Shown here: positions 22,752 to 29,656 of the stretch, in pieces
How the letters are laid out: every line of letters begins with the position of its first letter
Position numbering within the stretch: the first letter of the stretch is position 1
DNA from: CAYXZP01 sp964469485
GTDB taxonomy: Bacteria > Desulfobacterota > Binatia > UBA1149 > CAYXZP01
DNA: 29,656 nt
Reading direction: 5' to 3'
NCBI GenBank assembly: GCA_964469485.1
Contig: CAYXZP010000018.1
Coordinates: 1-29,656, forward strand
Program-made: the position numbers and the translations under genes
The notes under the pieces: model-generated
Seen by the model: only the letters and a program-made list of their open reading frames with translations
Databases searched by the model: none
What the model was told of the DNA's origin: nothing

Positions 22752-23837
22752 TCAAGGTCGCCCCCGGGCCTCGGGGCGGCATGCGAGCGCTAGAAACCGG
22801 GAGAAAAGATGCCGGGGCGCCTGGCGGGAACTCTTCAGTGCGAGGTCGACCTCGAGAAGGGCGCGGTTGAGGCCGGCAAGTTCGTCGCTGCTGAACCGTG
22901 CGGCGCCATGCATCAGGTGGAAGGCACGCGCCGGGCGTGGCCAGCGGGCCCGCAAGGCTTCGGGCAGACGGCGGTAGGTGCCGGCCGAGAAGCGCGAGAT
23001 ACTCTGCTCCAGGCGGGGCCGGCCGAGCCCGTCCAGGGCGGCCGAGGCTGTGCACAAGTCCCCGAGTTGAGCCGAGACCACACCCACGATCCGGTGCGCC
23101 GCCTGGTCATCCGAGAGAAGTTCCTCGACCATCATTTCGGCCTTGCCCAGGCGGCGCCGGCTTATGGCGTCGGTCAGATCGAAGACCCAGGCACCGGCTT
23201 GGTCGCGCATGAAACGGGCCACCGTCTCCACGGTCAGCCCGGTGCCGGCATCGGCCAGCAGGCAGAGCCGGTCCACCTCGGTCAGCAGTTCCCCTACCCG
23301 CGCTCCGGCTCTGGCCGTTACCGCAGTCACGGTGCGGCGGTCGGGTTCCGGGAATCCGTTAGCCTTTACCCTGTTGGCAATGAGGCGGTCCAAGCCGCCG
23401 CCTTCTAGCCTACCCTCCCTGCCGGTGGGCACCCCGACGTCGATGAGCTCGGCAAGGGCGACCAACCGTTTGTAGGCGCGGGTGCGTTTGTCGAGCGCGC
23501 TCGTGGTCATGACGACGGAGGCGCCCGCGGGCAGTCCCTGCTCGAGAACTTCGAGCAGCGCTTCGGCTGCCCTGGCCGTCAGGTCACGGACCCACACACA
23601 ACGGGCCGGATCGAACATGCCGACCTGCGCGCATGACTCGACGAGACGCGCGGGCAGCGAATCGACGGCCTCGCTGTCGCCACCGCTCAATACGTCGAGG
23701 TCTGTGCTCTGGTTCTCGGGCGCGATGATCTCGTCGATGAGCTTGCGTGCGGCCGGCAGCGCCAGGGCCGGGTCGCCCACCACCAACACCAAGCGGCCGC
23801 CCGGCGCTGCCGGCCCGTTTTCCCGGTCGTCGCCCAC
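22752..23837 (-). CDS. holA: DNA polymerase III subunit delta
   Basis: This is the delta subunit of the clamp loader, which opens the sliding clamp. It has 361 residues, slightly longer than the usual 330-345. The N-terminal strand RLVLVVGDPALALPAARKLI and the following acidic stretch match HolA, as do WVRDLTARAAEALLEVLEQ, VVMTTSALDKRTRAYKRL, the middle RVGELLTEVDRLCLLAD and the C-terminal RRLGKAEMMVEELLSDDQAA with GVVSAQLGDL. It has no functional Walker A, as expected. It starts 7 bases after the thioesterase stop. In many genomes holA sits beside lptE, leuS or rpsT; that context is absent here. Confidence 0.9.
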   Translation of the reverse strand: MGDDRENGPAAPGGRLVLVVGDPALALPAARKLIDEIIAPENQSTDLDVLSGGDSEAVDSLPARLVESCAQVGMFDPARCVWVRDLTARAAEALLEVLEQGLPAGASVVMTTSALDKRTRAYKRLVALAELIDVGVPTGREGRLEGGGLDRLIANRVKANGFPEPDRRTVTAVTARAGARVGELLTEVDRLCLLADAGTGLTVETVARFMRDQAGAWVFDLTDAISRRRLGKAEMMVEELLSDDQAAHRIVGVVSAQLGDLCTASAALDGLGRPRLEQSISRFSAGTYRRLPEALRARWPRPARAFHLMHGAARFSSDELAGLNRALLEVDLALKSSRQAPRHLFSRFLALACRPEARGRP

Positions 23838-23844
23838 CGCAGCC

Positions 23845-24264
23845 TCAGGGCCTGCTGGCCACCCTCCGGTCGTCGCGCACGGGCACCCAGTGGCCCTGAG
23901 CGCTTGCCAGTGTACGGCCCCGTTCGTCGGTGATCTCGGCCTCGAGGGTAACCCGCGCCGGGCCCTGCTCCTTGACCCAGGCGCTCAGGACCAGAGGGCG
24001 GTCCACATGGACGGGCCGTCTGTAATTCACGTTGAGGCTGCTGGTAACGCCGTTCTTGCCGACAATGAGGCTCATCGCCCAACCCATCGCCTCGTCGAGA
24101 GCCGCGGCCACCACGCCTCCGTGGACAAGGTCGGCCCATCCGGCATGGTCGTTGCCAAACACCGGGTGCGCCCGAACAACCCCGTTCTGTTCGGAGAACG
24201 ACAGCTTGAGGCCGGCCGGGTTGCTGTCGCCGCAGCCGAAACAACCGTTGGCCTCTTTTACCAC
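23845..24264 (-). CDS. PaaI-family hotdog acyl-CoA thioesterase
   Basis: This is a single hotdog-fold domain of 139 residues. The N-terminal CFGCGDSNPAGLKL element and the VHGGVVAAALDEAMGW active-site helix (His48-Gly-Gly, Asp57) identify a PaaI/YbgC-like thioesterase that hydrolyses acyl-CoA. SSLNVNYRRPVHVDRPL is the usual central strand pair. Which acyl-CoA it acts on is unknown, but the nearby CoA ligase, thiolase and dehydrogenase suggest a lipid or aromatic acid pathway. The GTG start faces the divergent TetR gene across 61 bases that contain an inverted repeat. HolA follows 7 bases downstream. Confidence 0.9.
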   Translation of the reverse strand: MVKEANGCFGCGDSNPAGLKLSFSEQNGVVRAHPVFGNDHAGWADLVHGGVVAAALDEAMGWAMSLIVGKNGVTSSLNVNYRRPVHVDRPLVLSAWVKEQGPARVTLEAEITDERGRTLASAQGHWVPVRDDRRVASRP

Positions 24265-24304
24265 GGGGTCCGGATAGCGGTGGCACCCGTGGCGTTCAAA
24301 CCAA

Positions 24305-24325
24305 GTTCGCGGCCCGGCCTGGAAC
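24305..24325. promoter_or_regulatory. inverted repeat, candidate TetR operator
   Basis: The arms GTTCgcGGCC (24305-24314) and GGCCtgGAAC (24316-24325) flank a single C, with 8 of 10 base pairs matched. The site fills the gap between the divergent thioesterase and TetR genes and abuts the TetR GTG at 24326. Size and symmetry fit a TetR dimer operator controlling both genes. Confidence 0.5.
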
Positions 24326-24922
24326 GTGTTTCAATCGCAAGCCGTGAACCCGCGCGCCCGCCGTATAGTCGAGACCGCGGTCGAGTTGGCTGAAGAGGGA
24401 GGCTTCGAGGCGGTCCGCCTCCGTGAGGTCGCCGCCGGTGCCGAGGTCGCGCTCGGCACTCTCTACCGTCACTTCGCGAGCAAGGAAGATCTGTTGGTGG
24501 CCGCTCTCGAAAGCGAGATCGAAGGTCTCGTCGACCGCATGAAAACCTTCCCGGTCCAGGGCGCTAGTCCGCGCGAGCGCGTCGTAGAGTACTTCCGTAC
24601 GGCCACCGCGACACTGTGCCGCAGACAGAAGCTGGCCAAGGCGGTGCTGCGCTCGGCCGCTTCGGGGGAACCCGCGGCCACCGCGAAGCTCATGGGCTTT
24701 CACGACCTGTCGACCCGCATGGCGCTGGCCGCCATACGCGGCCAAACGCTGGCCGACAGCATCGAGGCCGGAGGGGCCGGCGAACTCGATTCGGCGCTGG
24801 TGCTGCAACAGGTGTGGTTCGCCTCCCTGGTGGGCTGGATGGGCGGCCTGCTCGAACAGGAGGAGGTCGTTGCCGAGGTGGAGCGGGCGGCCGGCCTGTT
24901 CGTGACCGACGGCCGGGCCTGA
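24326..24922 (+). CDS. TetR-family transcriptional regulator
   Basis: This is a one-domain TetR repressor of 198 residues. The helix-turn-helix is at about 30-52 (AVRLREVAAGAEVALGTLYRHFASKEDLL), matching the family's LYxHFxSKxxLL end. The ligand-binding part (about 60-198) is helical and variable, and resembles the KstR-like group that senses acyl-CoA or sterol intermediates; that assignment is weak. The GTG at 24344 (MNPRARRIVETA), six codons in, is a likely alternative start because the earlier GTG touches the inverted repeat. It converges on the acyl-CoA synthetase with a 1-base gap. It probably regulates itself and the divergent thioesterase. Confidence 0.9.
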   Translation: MFQSQAVNPRARRIVETAVELAEEGGFEAVRLREVAAGAEVALGTLYRHFASKEDLLVAALESEIEGLVDRMKTFPVQGASPRERVVEYFRTATATLCRRQKLAKAVLRSAASGEPAATAKLMGFHDLSTRMALAAIRGQTLADSIEAGGAGELDSALVLQQVWFASLVGWMGGLLEQEEVVAEVERAAGLFVTDGRA

Positions 24923-24923
24923 G

Positions 24924-26687
24924 TCAGGCGGGCTCGTTGGCGGCCGTGAGCGGCAGGTAGGCCTCCGCTTCGTCATCACGAACGAACAGGGGGTCCTTGA
25001 CCAACCGCTGATCGTAGCCCTGCTGTACCAGCTCTATCTTGCGTAATTTGAACGTGGTGGTCATGTCCGCTTCTTCGCTCAGGCGCACGAAGACCGGCAC
25101 GGCGTAATCGGGCAAGCGCGAACACACATAGCGATAGAGGGCCGCGCCATCGAAGCCGTCACGGTCGGACAATACCAGGGCCGCCATGCCGGCCCTGCCC
25201 TCGCTGCCCGGGACCTTGACGCCGTAGACGTTGGCGATCAACAGGCCCGGAAAGCCGGCCAGCGCTTCGGACACCTCCTGCGTAGAGACGTTCTCGCTCT
25301 TCCACCTGAAAGTGTCGCCGATACGATCGACGAAATAGTAGTAATCGTCCTCGTCGTGGACCAGCAGATCGCCCGACCGGTACCAGGCATCCCCCTTCTC
25401 GAACACGTCGCGCAGGATCTTGGCCTCCGTTTCGTCATCCGATGTGTAGCCTTCGAAGTGGCCCGCTCCCGAGTCCGGAAGGTCGAGTATCATGCCGATG
25501 AACTCGCCTGTTTCGCCGGCCTCACACTCGACCATGCGGCCGTCGAGGTCACGCTGGTGGCTGTCGGTCTCGACGTCGTAGCGAACCAGGCGGCCGTTGT
25601 GTCGGTCCTTGAAGGGAATGCGGCCGCAGGAGCCCGGCACACCGTCGAGGTTGATAAGGCTGGTGTTGGCCTCGGTCGAACTCCACCCTTCGATGATCCG
25701 TTCCACACCGAAGCGTTCCTCGAACGACTCCCACAGCTCGGGGGCCAGGCCCGCGCCCATCATCACGCGAAGTCCGTGTTCCCTGTCGTTGTCGCGGGGG
25801 GCTTGGTTGAGAAGGTAGCGGCAGATCTCGCCGATGTACTGGCAGCCGGTCACACCGTAACGGCGCGCGTCGTCCCAAAAGGCCGAGGCGCTGAAGCGGT
25901 GTCTGAGCGCGATAGCGGCCCCTTGCGACAAGGCCGATGATACGACGACCATGCCGGCGGCGCCGTGGTAGAGCGGCAAGACGCAGGCAATGACGTCGTC
26001 CGGCCCGTAGCCGGCCACGGCCGACATTCCGTCACCGACCCCGAGAAAGCGCATGTGGCTGAGCCGGGCGGCCTTCGGAAGGCCCGTGGTTCCCGAGGTG
26101 AACACGTGGAACAGATCGTCGCCGGCAAGCAGTCCCTGCCGCCATGACGGCGGCACCTCGTCGTCCGAGAACTCGGCCAGCGAGCTTTCCAGCTGTTCAC
26201 CTTCGCCCAGGCGTACGGTCCGGACGCGGCCGGCCGCGAGCGTTCCGGCCTGCTCCTCACACTCGTCGCCCACGATGAGGCAGCCGGCTCCGCTTGCCGC
26301 AAGTGCGTGTTGCAACGGGGCGCCGGCGAGATTGCTGTTGATGAGCGCGGTGGTCACTCCGGCCTTGGCCATGCCGGCCCAAGTGCTGATGAACTCGGGC
26401 CGGTTCTCCATCATGAGTGCCGCCACCTCGCCGCGGGCCAGTCCGAGGCCGTCGTGGGCCAGGCGGGCCATGCGATTGGCCGTTCGGTCTAGGTCGGCGT
26501 AACTAACGGTCCTGTCGCCGAAAAAGATGAAGGGCCGCTGGCCCGAGTCGCGCGCGCGTTCTTCGATGCGGTCGGCCGCCGTGTAGGACTGCGAGGGACG
26601 GTGGGCCATGGTGCCGCTCGCAAGCCGGTCGAGCCGGGCCTGGCTCGTTTCGCGGTCGGTGATCTCCCTGTCCGTTCCCGTGGGCAT
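24924..26687 (-). CDS. FATP-type long/very-long-chain acyl-CoA synthetase
   Basis: This adenylate-forming ligase of 587 residues activates fatty or sterol-side-chain acids with ATP and CoA. The AMP-binding loop FTSGTTGLPKAARLSH is at about 196-211. CQYIGEICRYLLNQAP and the later YRSGDLLVHDEDDYYYFVDRIGD with FRWKSENVSTQEV are the FATP/VLACS signature, separating it from ordinary FadD. No membrane helix is obvious. It has a somewhat long polar N-terminus; a Met at residue 27 (MAHRPSQSYTAADR) could be the start instead. It is divergent from oxidoreductase copy 2 across 49 bases that hold a 26-bp inverted repeat. Confidence 0.92.
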   Translation of the reverse strand: MPTGTDREITDRETSQARLDRLASGTMAHRPSQSYTAADRIEERARDSGQRPFIFFGDRTVSYADLDRTANRMARLAHDGLGLARGEVAALMMENRPEFISTWAGMAKAGVTTALINSNLAGAPLQHALAASGAGCLIVGDECEEQAGTLAAGRVRTVRLGEGEQLESSLAEFSDDEVPPSWRQGLLAGDDLFHVFTSGTTGLPKAARLSHMRFLGVGDGMSAVAGYGPDDVIACVLPLYHGAAGMVVVSSALSQGAAIALRHRFSASAFWDDARRYGVTGCQYIGEICRYLLNQAPRDNDREHGLRVMMGAGLAPELWESFEERFGVERIIEGWSSTEANTSLINLDGVPGSCGRIPFKDRHNGRLVRYDVETDSHQRDLDGRMVECEAGETGEFIGMILDLPDSGAGHFEGYTSDDETEAKILRDVFEKGDAWYRSGDLLVHDEDDYYYFVDRIGDTFRWKSENVSTQEVSEALAGFPGLLIANVYGVKVPGSEGRAGMAALVLSDRDGFDGAALYRYVCSRLPDYAVPVFVRLSEEADMTTTFKLRKIELVQQGYDQRLVKDPLFVRDDEAEAYLPLTAANEPA

Positions 26688-26699
26688 ATATCGAAAGGT

Positions 26700-26725
26700 T
26701 TACATGGCCGCCGGCGGCGCCGTAA
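26700..26725. promoter_or_regulatory. 26-bp imperfect palindrome in a divergent promoter gap
   Basis: The pattern is TTAC-N3-GCCGCC then GGCGGC-N3-GTAA, symmetric about 26712/26713 with 10 of 13 pairs matched. It lies in the 49-base gap between the acyl-CoA synthetase and oxidoreductase copy 2, so one bound dimer could control both genes. The GC core alone could arise by chance in this DNA; the matched TTAC/GTAA ends make a real operator more likely. Confidence 0.45.
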
Positions 26726-26736
26726 GTTAGTCGGCC

Positions 26737-27771
26737 ATGAAAGTCTATGCGACCTTCGAGGACGCACGCATGCCGCTCGGCGAGGTTCCCGCCTACACCC
26801 GCCGTGCCGAAGCTGCCGGATTCGACGGGCTGCTGGTTCCGGAAGCAACCCACGACGTCTTCGTGTGTTCGGCTCTGGCGGTGGCAAACAGCGAACGCAT
26901 CAAGATCGCGACCAGCGTGGCGCTGGCTTTCGTGAGGAGCCCGATGGCCACGGCCTATGCGGCCTGGGATCTGCAGGGCCTTTCCGGCGGCCGTTTTACG
27001 CTCGGGCTCGGCTCGCAGATAAGGGCTAACATCGAAGGCCGCTTCGGTGTGCCCTGGAGCGAACCGGTCATACGAATGCGTGACTACATTGGCGCGCTGC
27101 GCGCAGCCTGGGACTGCTGGCAGAATGGAAGTCGTTTGGCCTTCGAGTCGCCAAGCTATTCGCTCGACCGTATGCAGCCCTTCTTCAACCCCGGCCCTCT
27201 CGATTGCGGTCCGCCGCGAATAATGATCGGCGCCGTGAGGCCCGCGATGGCCGCGCTCGGGGGCGAGCAGGCCGACGCCTTCGTCACCCATCCCACCAAC
27301 ACCGACCCCCGCTATCTCCGTGAGGTCCTGATCCCGCGGCTCAATCACGGCGCCGCTCGTGACGGTGCCCGGGGCCGCAGGCCGGAGATCATAGCCGGGG
27401 CTTTCGTGGCCACCGGCCGCGACGAGGCTGCCGTAGCCGCCGAGTGTGAACGCATACGCGCTTACATGGGATTTCTGTACTCGACGCCGCAGTACTGGCC
27501 GGCCCTCGAACTGCACGGACAGGGCGCGCTCGGCCAGCGTCTCAAAGAACTGGCCGGGAACGGCAAGTGGGAGGACATGGCGGCCACGGTCAGCGACGAT
27601 CTCATGGGCAAGATGGTCGTGTCGGCGACCTACGCAAAGCTGGGCCGGCTGCTCCTGTCATGGTACGCGGAGCTGGCGGCGGCCGTCTCCTTGCGGCTAC
27701 CGCGCGACGGGGCCGACGATGAGCTTCTGGCCGCGCTGGTTGCCGAGTTGCAGGCGGCCGGCGGCAACTAG
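26737..27771 (+). CDS. luciferase-like (LLM) oxidoreductase, F420-dependent type, copy 2
   Basis: This 344-residue TIM-barrel oxidoreductase is a paralogue of the one at 20147. Shared blocks are RSPMATAYAAWDLQ, GRFTLGLGSQIRAN, RAAWDCWQNGSRL, PFFNPGP and, near the end, GKWEDMAATVSDD. Differences cluster in the 210-260 region and in the C-terminus, which suggests different substrates. The ATG gives a direct start at the first strand (MKVYATFEDARM). As with copy 1, family knowledge points to coenzyme F420, but FMN cannot be ruled out. It shares a CTAG with the opposing SDR gene, so the two stop codons overlap. Confidence 0.89.
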   Translation: MKVYATFEDARMPLGEVPAYTRRAEAAGFDGLLVPEATHDVFVCSALAVANSERIKIATSVALAFVRSPMATAYAAWDLQGLSGGRFTLGLGSQIRANIEGRFGVPWSEPVIRMRDYIGALRAAWDCWQNGSRLAFESPSYSLDRMQPFFNPGPLDCGPPRIMIGAVRPAMAALGGEQADAFVTHPTNTDPRYLREVLIPRLNHGAARDGARGRRPEIIAGAFVATGRDEAAVAAECERIRAYMGFLYSTPQYWPALELHGQGALGQRLKELAGNGKWEDMAATVSDDLMGKMVVSATYAKLGRLLLSWYAELAAAVSLRLPRDGADDELLAALVAELQAAGGN

Positions 27772-28679
27772 GCCGGCGGTACGCTGAAGCCGTCGGTGAC
27801 CGGCTCGCGCGCCTCGAAGTAAGGGCCGAGCTTGGTCGAGAGGTCCTCGACGGTCCACATGTCGTCGTTGTCGAAGCTCTCGCCGAGCGCGGGGCGCTCG
27901 AGCACCGTAACGGTCTTGCCGTAGACCAGCATGACGTACCCCGACACCTTTTCGGCCGCGGGCGAGGCCAGATAGCCCACTAGGGGGGCCACGTTCTCGG
28001 GGCCGAACGTGTCGAAGCCGTCGGATGGTTTGGCGAACATCTCGCCGGTGATGCCTTGGTCGGTCATCGCCGTACGGGCCCGGGGCAGGATCACGTTTGC
28101 CAGCACGCCGTACTTGTGGAGCGCTTGGGCGGCCCCCATCGTCATGGCGACTATCCCGGCTTTGGCGGCGGCATAGTTGGGCTGGCCGGCCGATCCGAAA
28201 ATGAAGGCTTCCGAAGAGGTGCTGATGAGGCGCCCGTACACCGGCTGGCCGTTTTGTTTGGCACGGTCGCGCCAGTAGGCCGTGGCGAAACGCATGGTGC
28301 AAAAATGCCCTTTGAGATGGACACGGACAACGCCGTCGAAGTCATCCTCGGCCATGTTGAAGATCATGCGGTCGCGACAGTAGCCGGCATTGTTGACGAG
28401 GATGTTGAGATCGCCGAACTCCTCTATCGCACGGCCGATCAGCGCCTGGGCGTCGTTCCAGTCGGCGACATCGCCGAAATGCGCCACGGCCTCGCCGCCG
28501 GCCTGCCGGATCTCGTCGACGACCTCTCGGCCGGGCTCTTCGGCGCGGCCCGAGCCGTCGGATGTCACGCCGAGGTCGTTGACGACGACACGCGCTCCGA
28601 GGCGGGCCAGCTCGAGCGCTTCGACCCTTCCCAGCCCCCGGCCCGCGCCGGTGACGATCGCCACCTTGCCCTCCAACAT
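27768..28679 (-). CDS. SDR dehydrogenase, 17beta-HSD type 4 / MFE-2-like
   Basis: This NAD(P)-dependent short-chain dehydrogenase of 303 residues resembles the dehydrogenase domain of peroxisomal multifunctional enzyme 2, which oxidises 3-hydroxyacyl-CoA or 17-hydroxysteroids. The Rossmann motif GAGRGLG is at 11-17, with VVVNDLGV after strand 2 and NNAG at 96-99. The catalytic Ser is near 156, with Tyr169 and Lys173 in PNYAAAKAG. The long substrate loop with PLVGYLAS is also present. The ATG at 28679 follows GAGAGG by 5 bases. The codon just before it is also ATG (28682) and overlaps the thiolase stop as ATGA. It is co-transcribed with the thiolase. Confidence 0.9.
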   Translation of the reverse strand: MLEGKVAIVTGAGRGLGRVEALELARLGARVVVNDLGVTSDGSGRAEEPGREVVDEIRQAGGEAVAHFGDVADWNDAQALIGRAIEEFGDLNILVNNAGYCRDRMIFNMAEDDFDGVVRVHLKGHFCTMRFATAYWRDRAKQNGQPVYGRLISTSSEAFIFGSAGQPNYAAAKAGIVAMTMGAAQALHKYGVLANVILPRARTAMTDQGITGEMFAKPSDGFDTFGPENVAPLVGYLASPAAEKVSGYVMLVYGKTVTVLERPALGESFDNDDMWTVEDLSTKLGPYFEAREPVTDGFSVPPA

Positions 28680-29656
28680 CATATCCTCTCGATGATGGTG
28701 CCGGTTCCGAGAGCCGACCCGCAGCACATGCTGATATAGGCCCGTTCCTTATCGCGCCTTTCAAGTTCGTGGAGCGCCGTGACGATCAGGCGCGAGCCCG
28801 TGGCGCCCACGGGGTGGCCGAGCGCTATGGCGCCGCCGTTGACGTTGAGCCGGTCCATGTCGGCGTCGAAGGTGCGGGCCCACGACAGAACCACCGCCGC
28901 GAAGGCCTCGTTAATCTCATAGAGGTCGATGTCGGCCAAGCTCATGCCGCTCTTGGCCAGTATCTTCTCGGTGGCATCCACCGGGCCGTCCAGCAGATAG
29001 TACGGGTCGGTACCGACGACCACGTCGTAGAGGATGCGCGCGCGTGGCTTCAAGCCGCGTTCGGCCGCGTGTTCGGCGGAGCCCCACAGAACGGCGGCCG
29101 CCCCGTCGGAGATCTGCGAGGAATTGCCGGCCGTGTGGATGCCGCCCTCCATGACCGGTGCCAGGGCGGCCAGGCCTTCGGTCGTGGTCTCTCGGATCCC
29201 CTGGTCCTTGTCGACGGTGAGCGTGTCGGCCGTGGTGGTGCCGTCATCGGCGACGGCGGGGGTCTCGACCGGAACAATCTCGCGATCGAAGCGGCCCTCC
29301 TCGCGGGCCTGCTTCGCTTTGGTCTGGGACGCCAGTGCGAACTCGTCGACGTCGGCACGCGTGATGCCGCGCTTCTCGGCAATGCGTTCGGCGGCCGTGA
29401 ATTGGTCCGGGCTGGAGTTCTCCCAGGGCCAGGGGTCGGTCTGGAAGTAGCCGGGGCCGTTGAGGACGTTGGCACCGAGACCGACGTGGCTCATCGCCTC
29501 GACCCCGCATCCTATGCCGAAGTCGATACTGCCGCCCTTGACGAGGGCCGAGACCAGATTGTTGGCCTGCTGCCCCGAGCCGCATTGGGCGTCCACCGTG
29601 GTTGCGCCGGTGCTGTAGTCGTCGCCCACCGAAAGCCCGGCGGGGCGCGCGCCGCT
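28679..29656 (-). CDS. acetyl-CoA acetyltransferase (thiolase), N-terminus beyond window
   Basis: This thiolase of the degradative type cleaves 3-ketoacyl-CoA with CoA. The frame is open to the right edge, so roughly the first 65-70 residues are missing; 325 are visible. The nucleophilic Cys in DAQCGSGQQ is at 29582-29584. The later motifs NEAFAAVVLSW, GGAIALGHPVGATGSR (active His) and the proton-donor Cys in MCCGSALGTG are intact. The middle shows GITRADVDEFALASQ and SQISDGAAAV, typical of FadA/AcaT. It precedes the SDR dehydrogenase and overlaps its start region, so the pair can carry out the last two steps of a beta-oxidation round. Confidence 0.94.
   Translation of the reverse strand, partial: SGARPAGLSVGDDYSTGATTVDAQCGSGQQANNLVSALVKGGSIDFGIGCGVEAMSHVGLGANVLNGPGYFQTDPWPWENSSPDQFTAAERIAEKRGITRADVDEFALASQTKAKQAREEGRFDREIVPVETPAVADDGTTTADTLTVDKDQGIRETTTEGLAALAPVMEGGIHTAGNSSQISDGAAAVLWGSAEHAAERGLKPRARILYDVVVGTDPYYLLDGPVDATEKILAKSGMSLADIDLYEINEAFAAVVLSWARTFDADMDRLNVNGGAIALGHPVGATGSRLIVTALHELERRDKERAYISMCCGSALGTGTIIERI

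Noticed and set aside
1..29656. Mobile elements, CRISPR arrays, rRNA or tRNA genes, prophage genes
   Set aside because: No transposase or integrase frames, no regularly spaced repeats and no conserved RNA sequences were seen. Nearly every base is covered by recognisable coding sequence.

Overview
The window is a gene-dense stretch of a high-GC bacterial chromosome. I find 33 protein genes, two of them cut by the window edges. There are no RNA genes, insertion sequences, CRISPR arrays or phage genes, and no gene-free stretch reaches 300 bases (the longest gap is about 145 bases). The organism is a diderm (Gram-negative): it has an MlaEFD-type lipid ABC transporter with an MCE protein, YajC-SecD-SecF, a DamX-like SPOR protein and exported enzymes. 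The mix of a queA-tgt-yajC-secD-secF run, a family 4 (Fe-S) uracil-DNA glycosylase, a FATP-type acyl-CoA synthetase and two F420-type luciferase-like oxidoreductases suggests an uncultured lineage near the old Deltaproteobacteria (Myxococcota, Binatota or Desulfobacterota-like). This placement is an inference from gene content only.

Layout. 1-2228 (+): the end of an Mrp/Mnh Na+/H+ antiporter operon (mnhD partial, E, F, G). 2277-5466 (+): mlaE-mlaF-mlaD and an unrecognised 200-residue protein. 13848-5460 (-): a tightly packed nine-gene run in the order Udg4, NfeD/ClpP-type membrane protease, slipin, QueA, Tgt, YajC, SecD, SecF and a PmtA-like methyltransferase. 13891-14793 (+): an exported zinc-dependent phospholipase C-like protein. 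17420-14799 (-): ferredoxin, UPF0104/flippase-like membrane protein, CoaBC. 17513-18511 (+): a long-chain polyprenyl diphosphate synthase. 19712-18519 (-): a cation/Ca2+ exchanger. 20001-19768 (-): a 77-residue protein of unknown function. 20147-21196 (+): F420-type oxidoreductase 1. 24264-21193 (-): thioesterase, HolA and the ATPase/SPOR protein. 24326-24922 (+): TetR regulator. 26687-24924 (-): FATP-type acyl-CoA synthetase. 26737-27771 (+): F420-type oxidoreductase 2. 29656-27768 (-): thiolase (cut by the edge) and an SDR dehydrogenase.

How the parts fit. The left half is housekeeping: ion homeostasis, outer-membrane lipid transport, protein export, queuosine and CoA synthesis, and quinone side-chain synthesis. 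The right end (about 20.1-29.7 kb) reads as an acyl-CoA or sterol-like lipid catabolic module: CoA ligase, thiolase, 17beta-HSD4-like SDR, hotdog thioesterase, TetR regulator and two paralogous F420-dependent-type oxidoreductases. Two previously unannotated inverted repeats lie in the divergent promoter gaps of this module and are candidate TetR operators. All six tail-to-tail gene junctions overlap or nearly touch, leaving no room between genes for ordinary intrinsic terminators.
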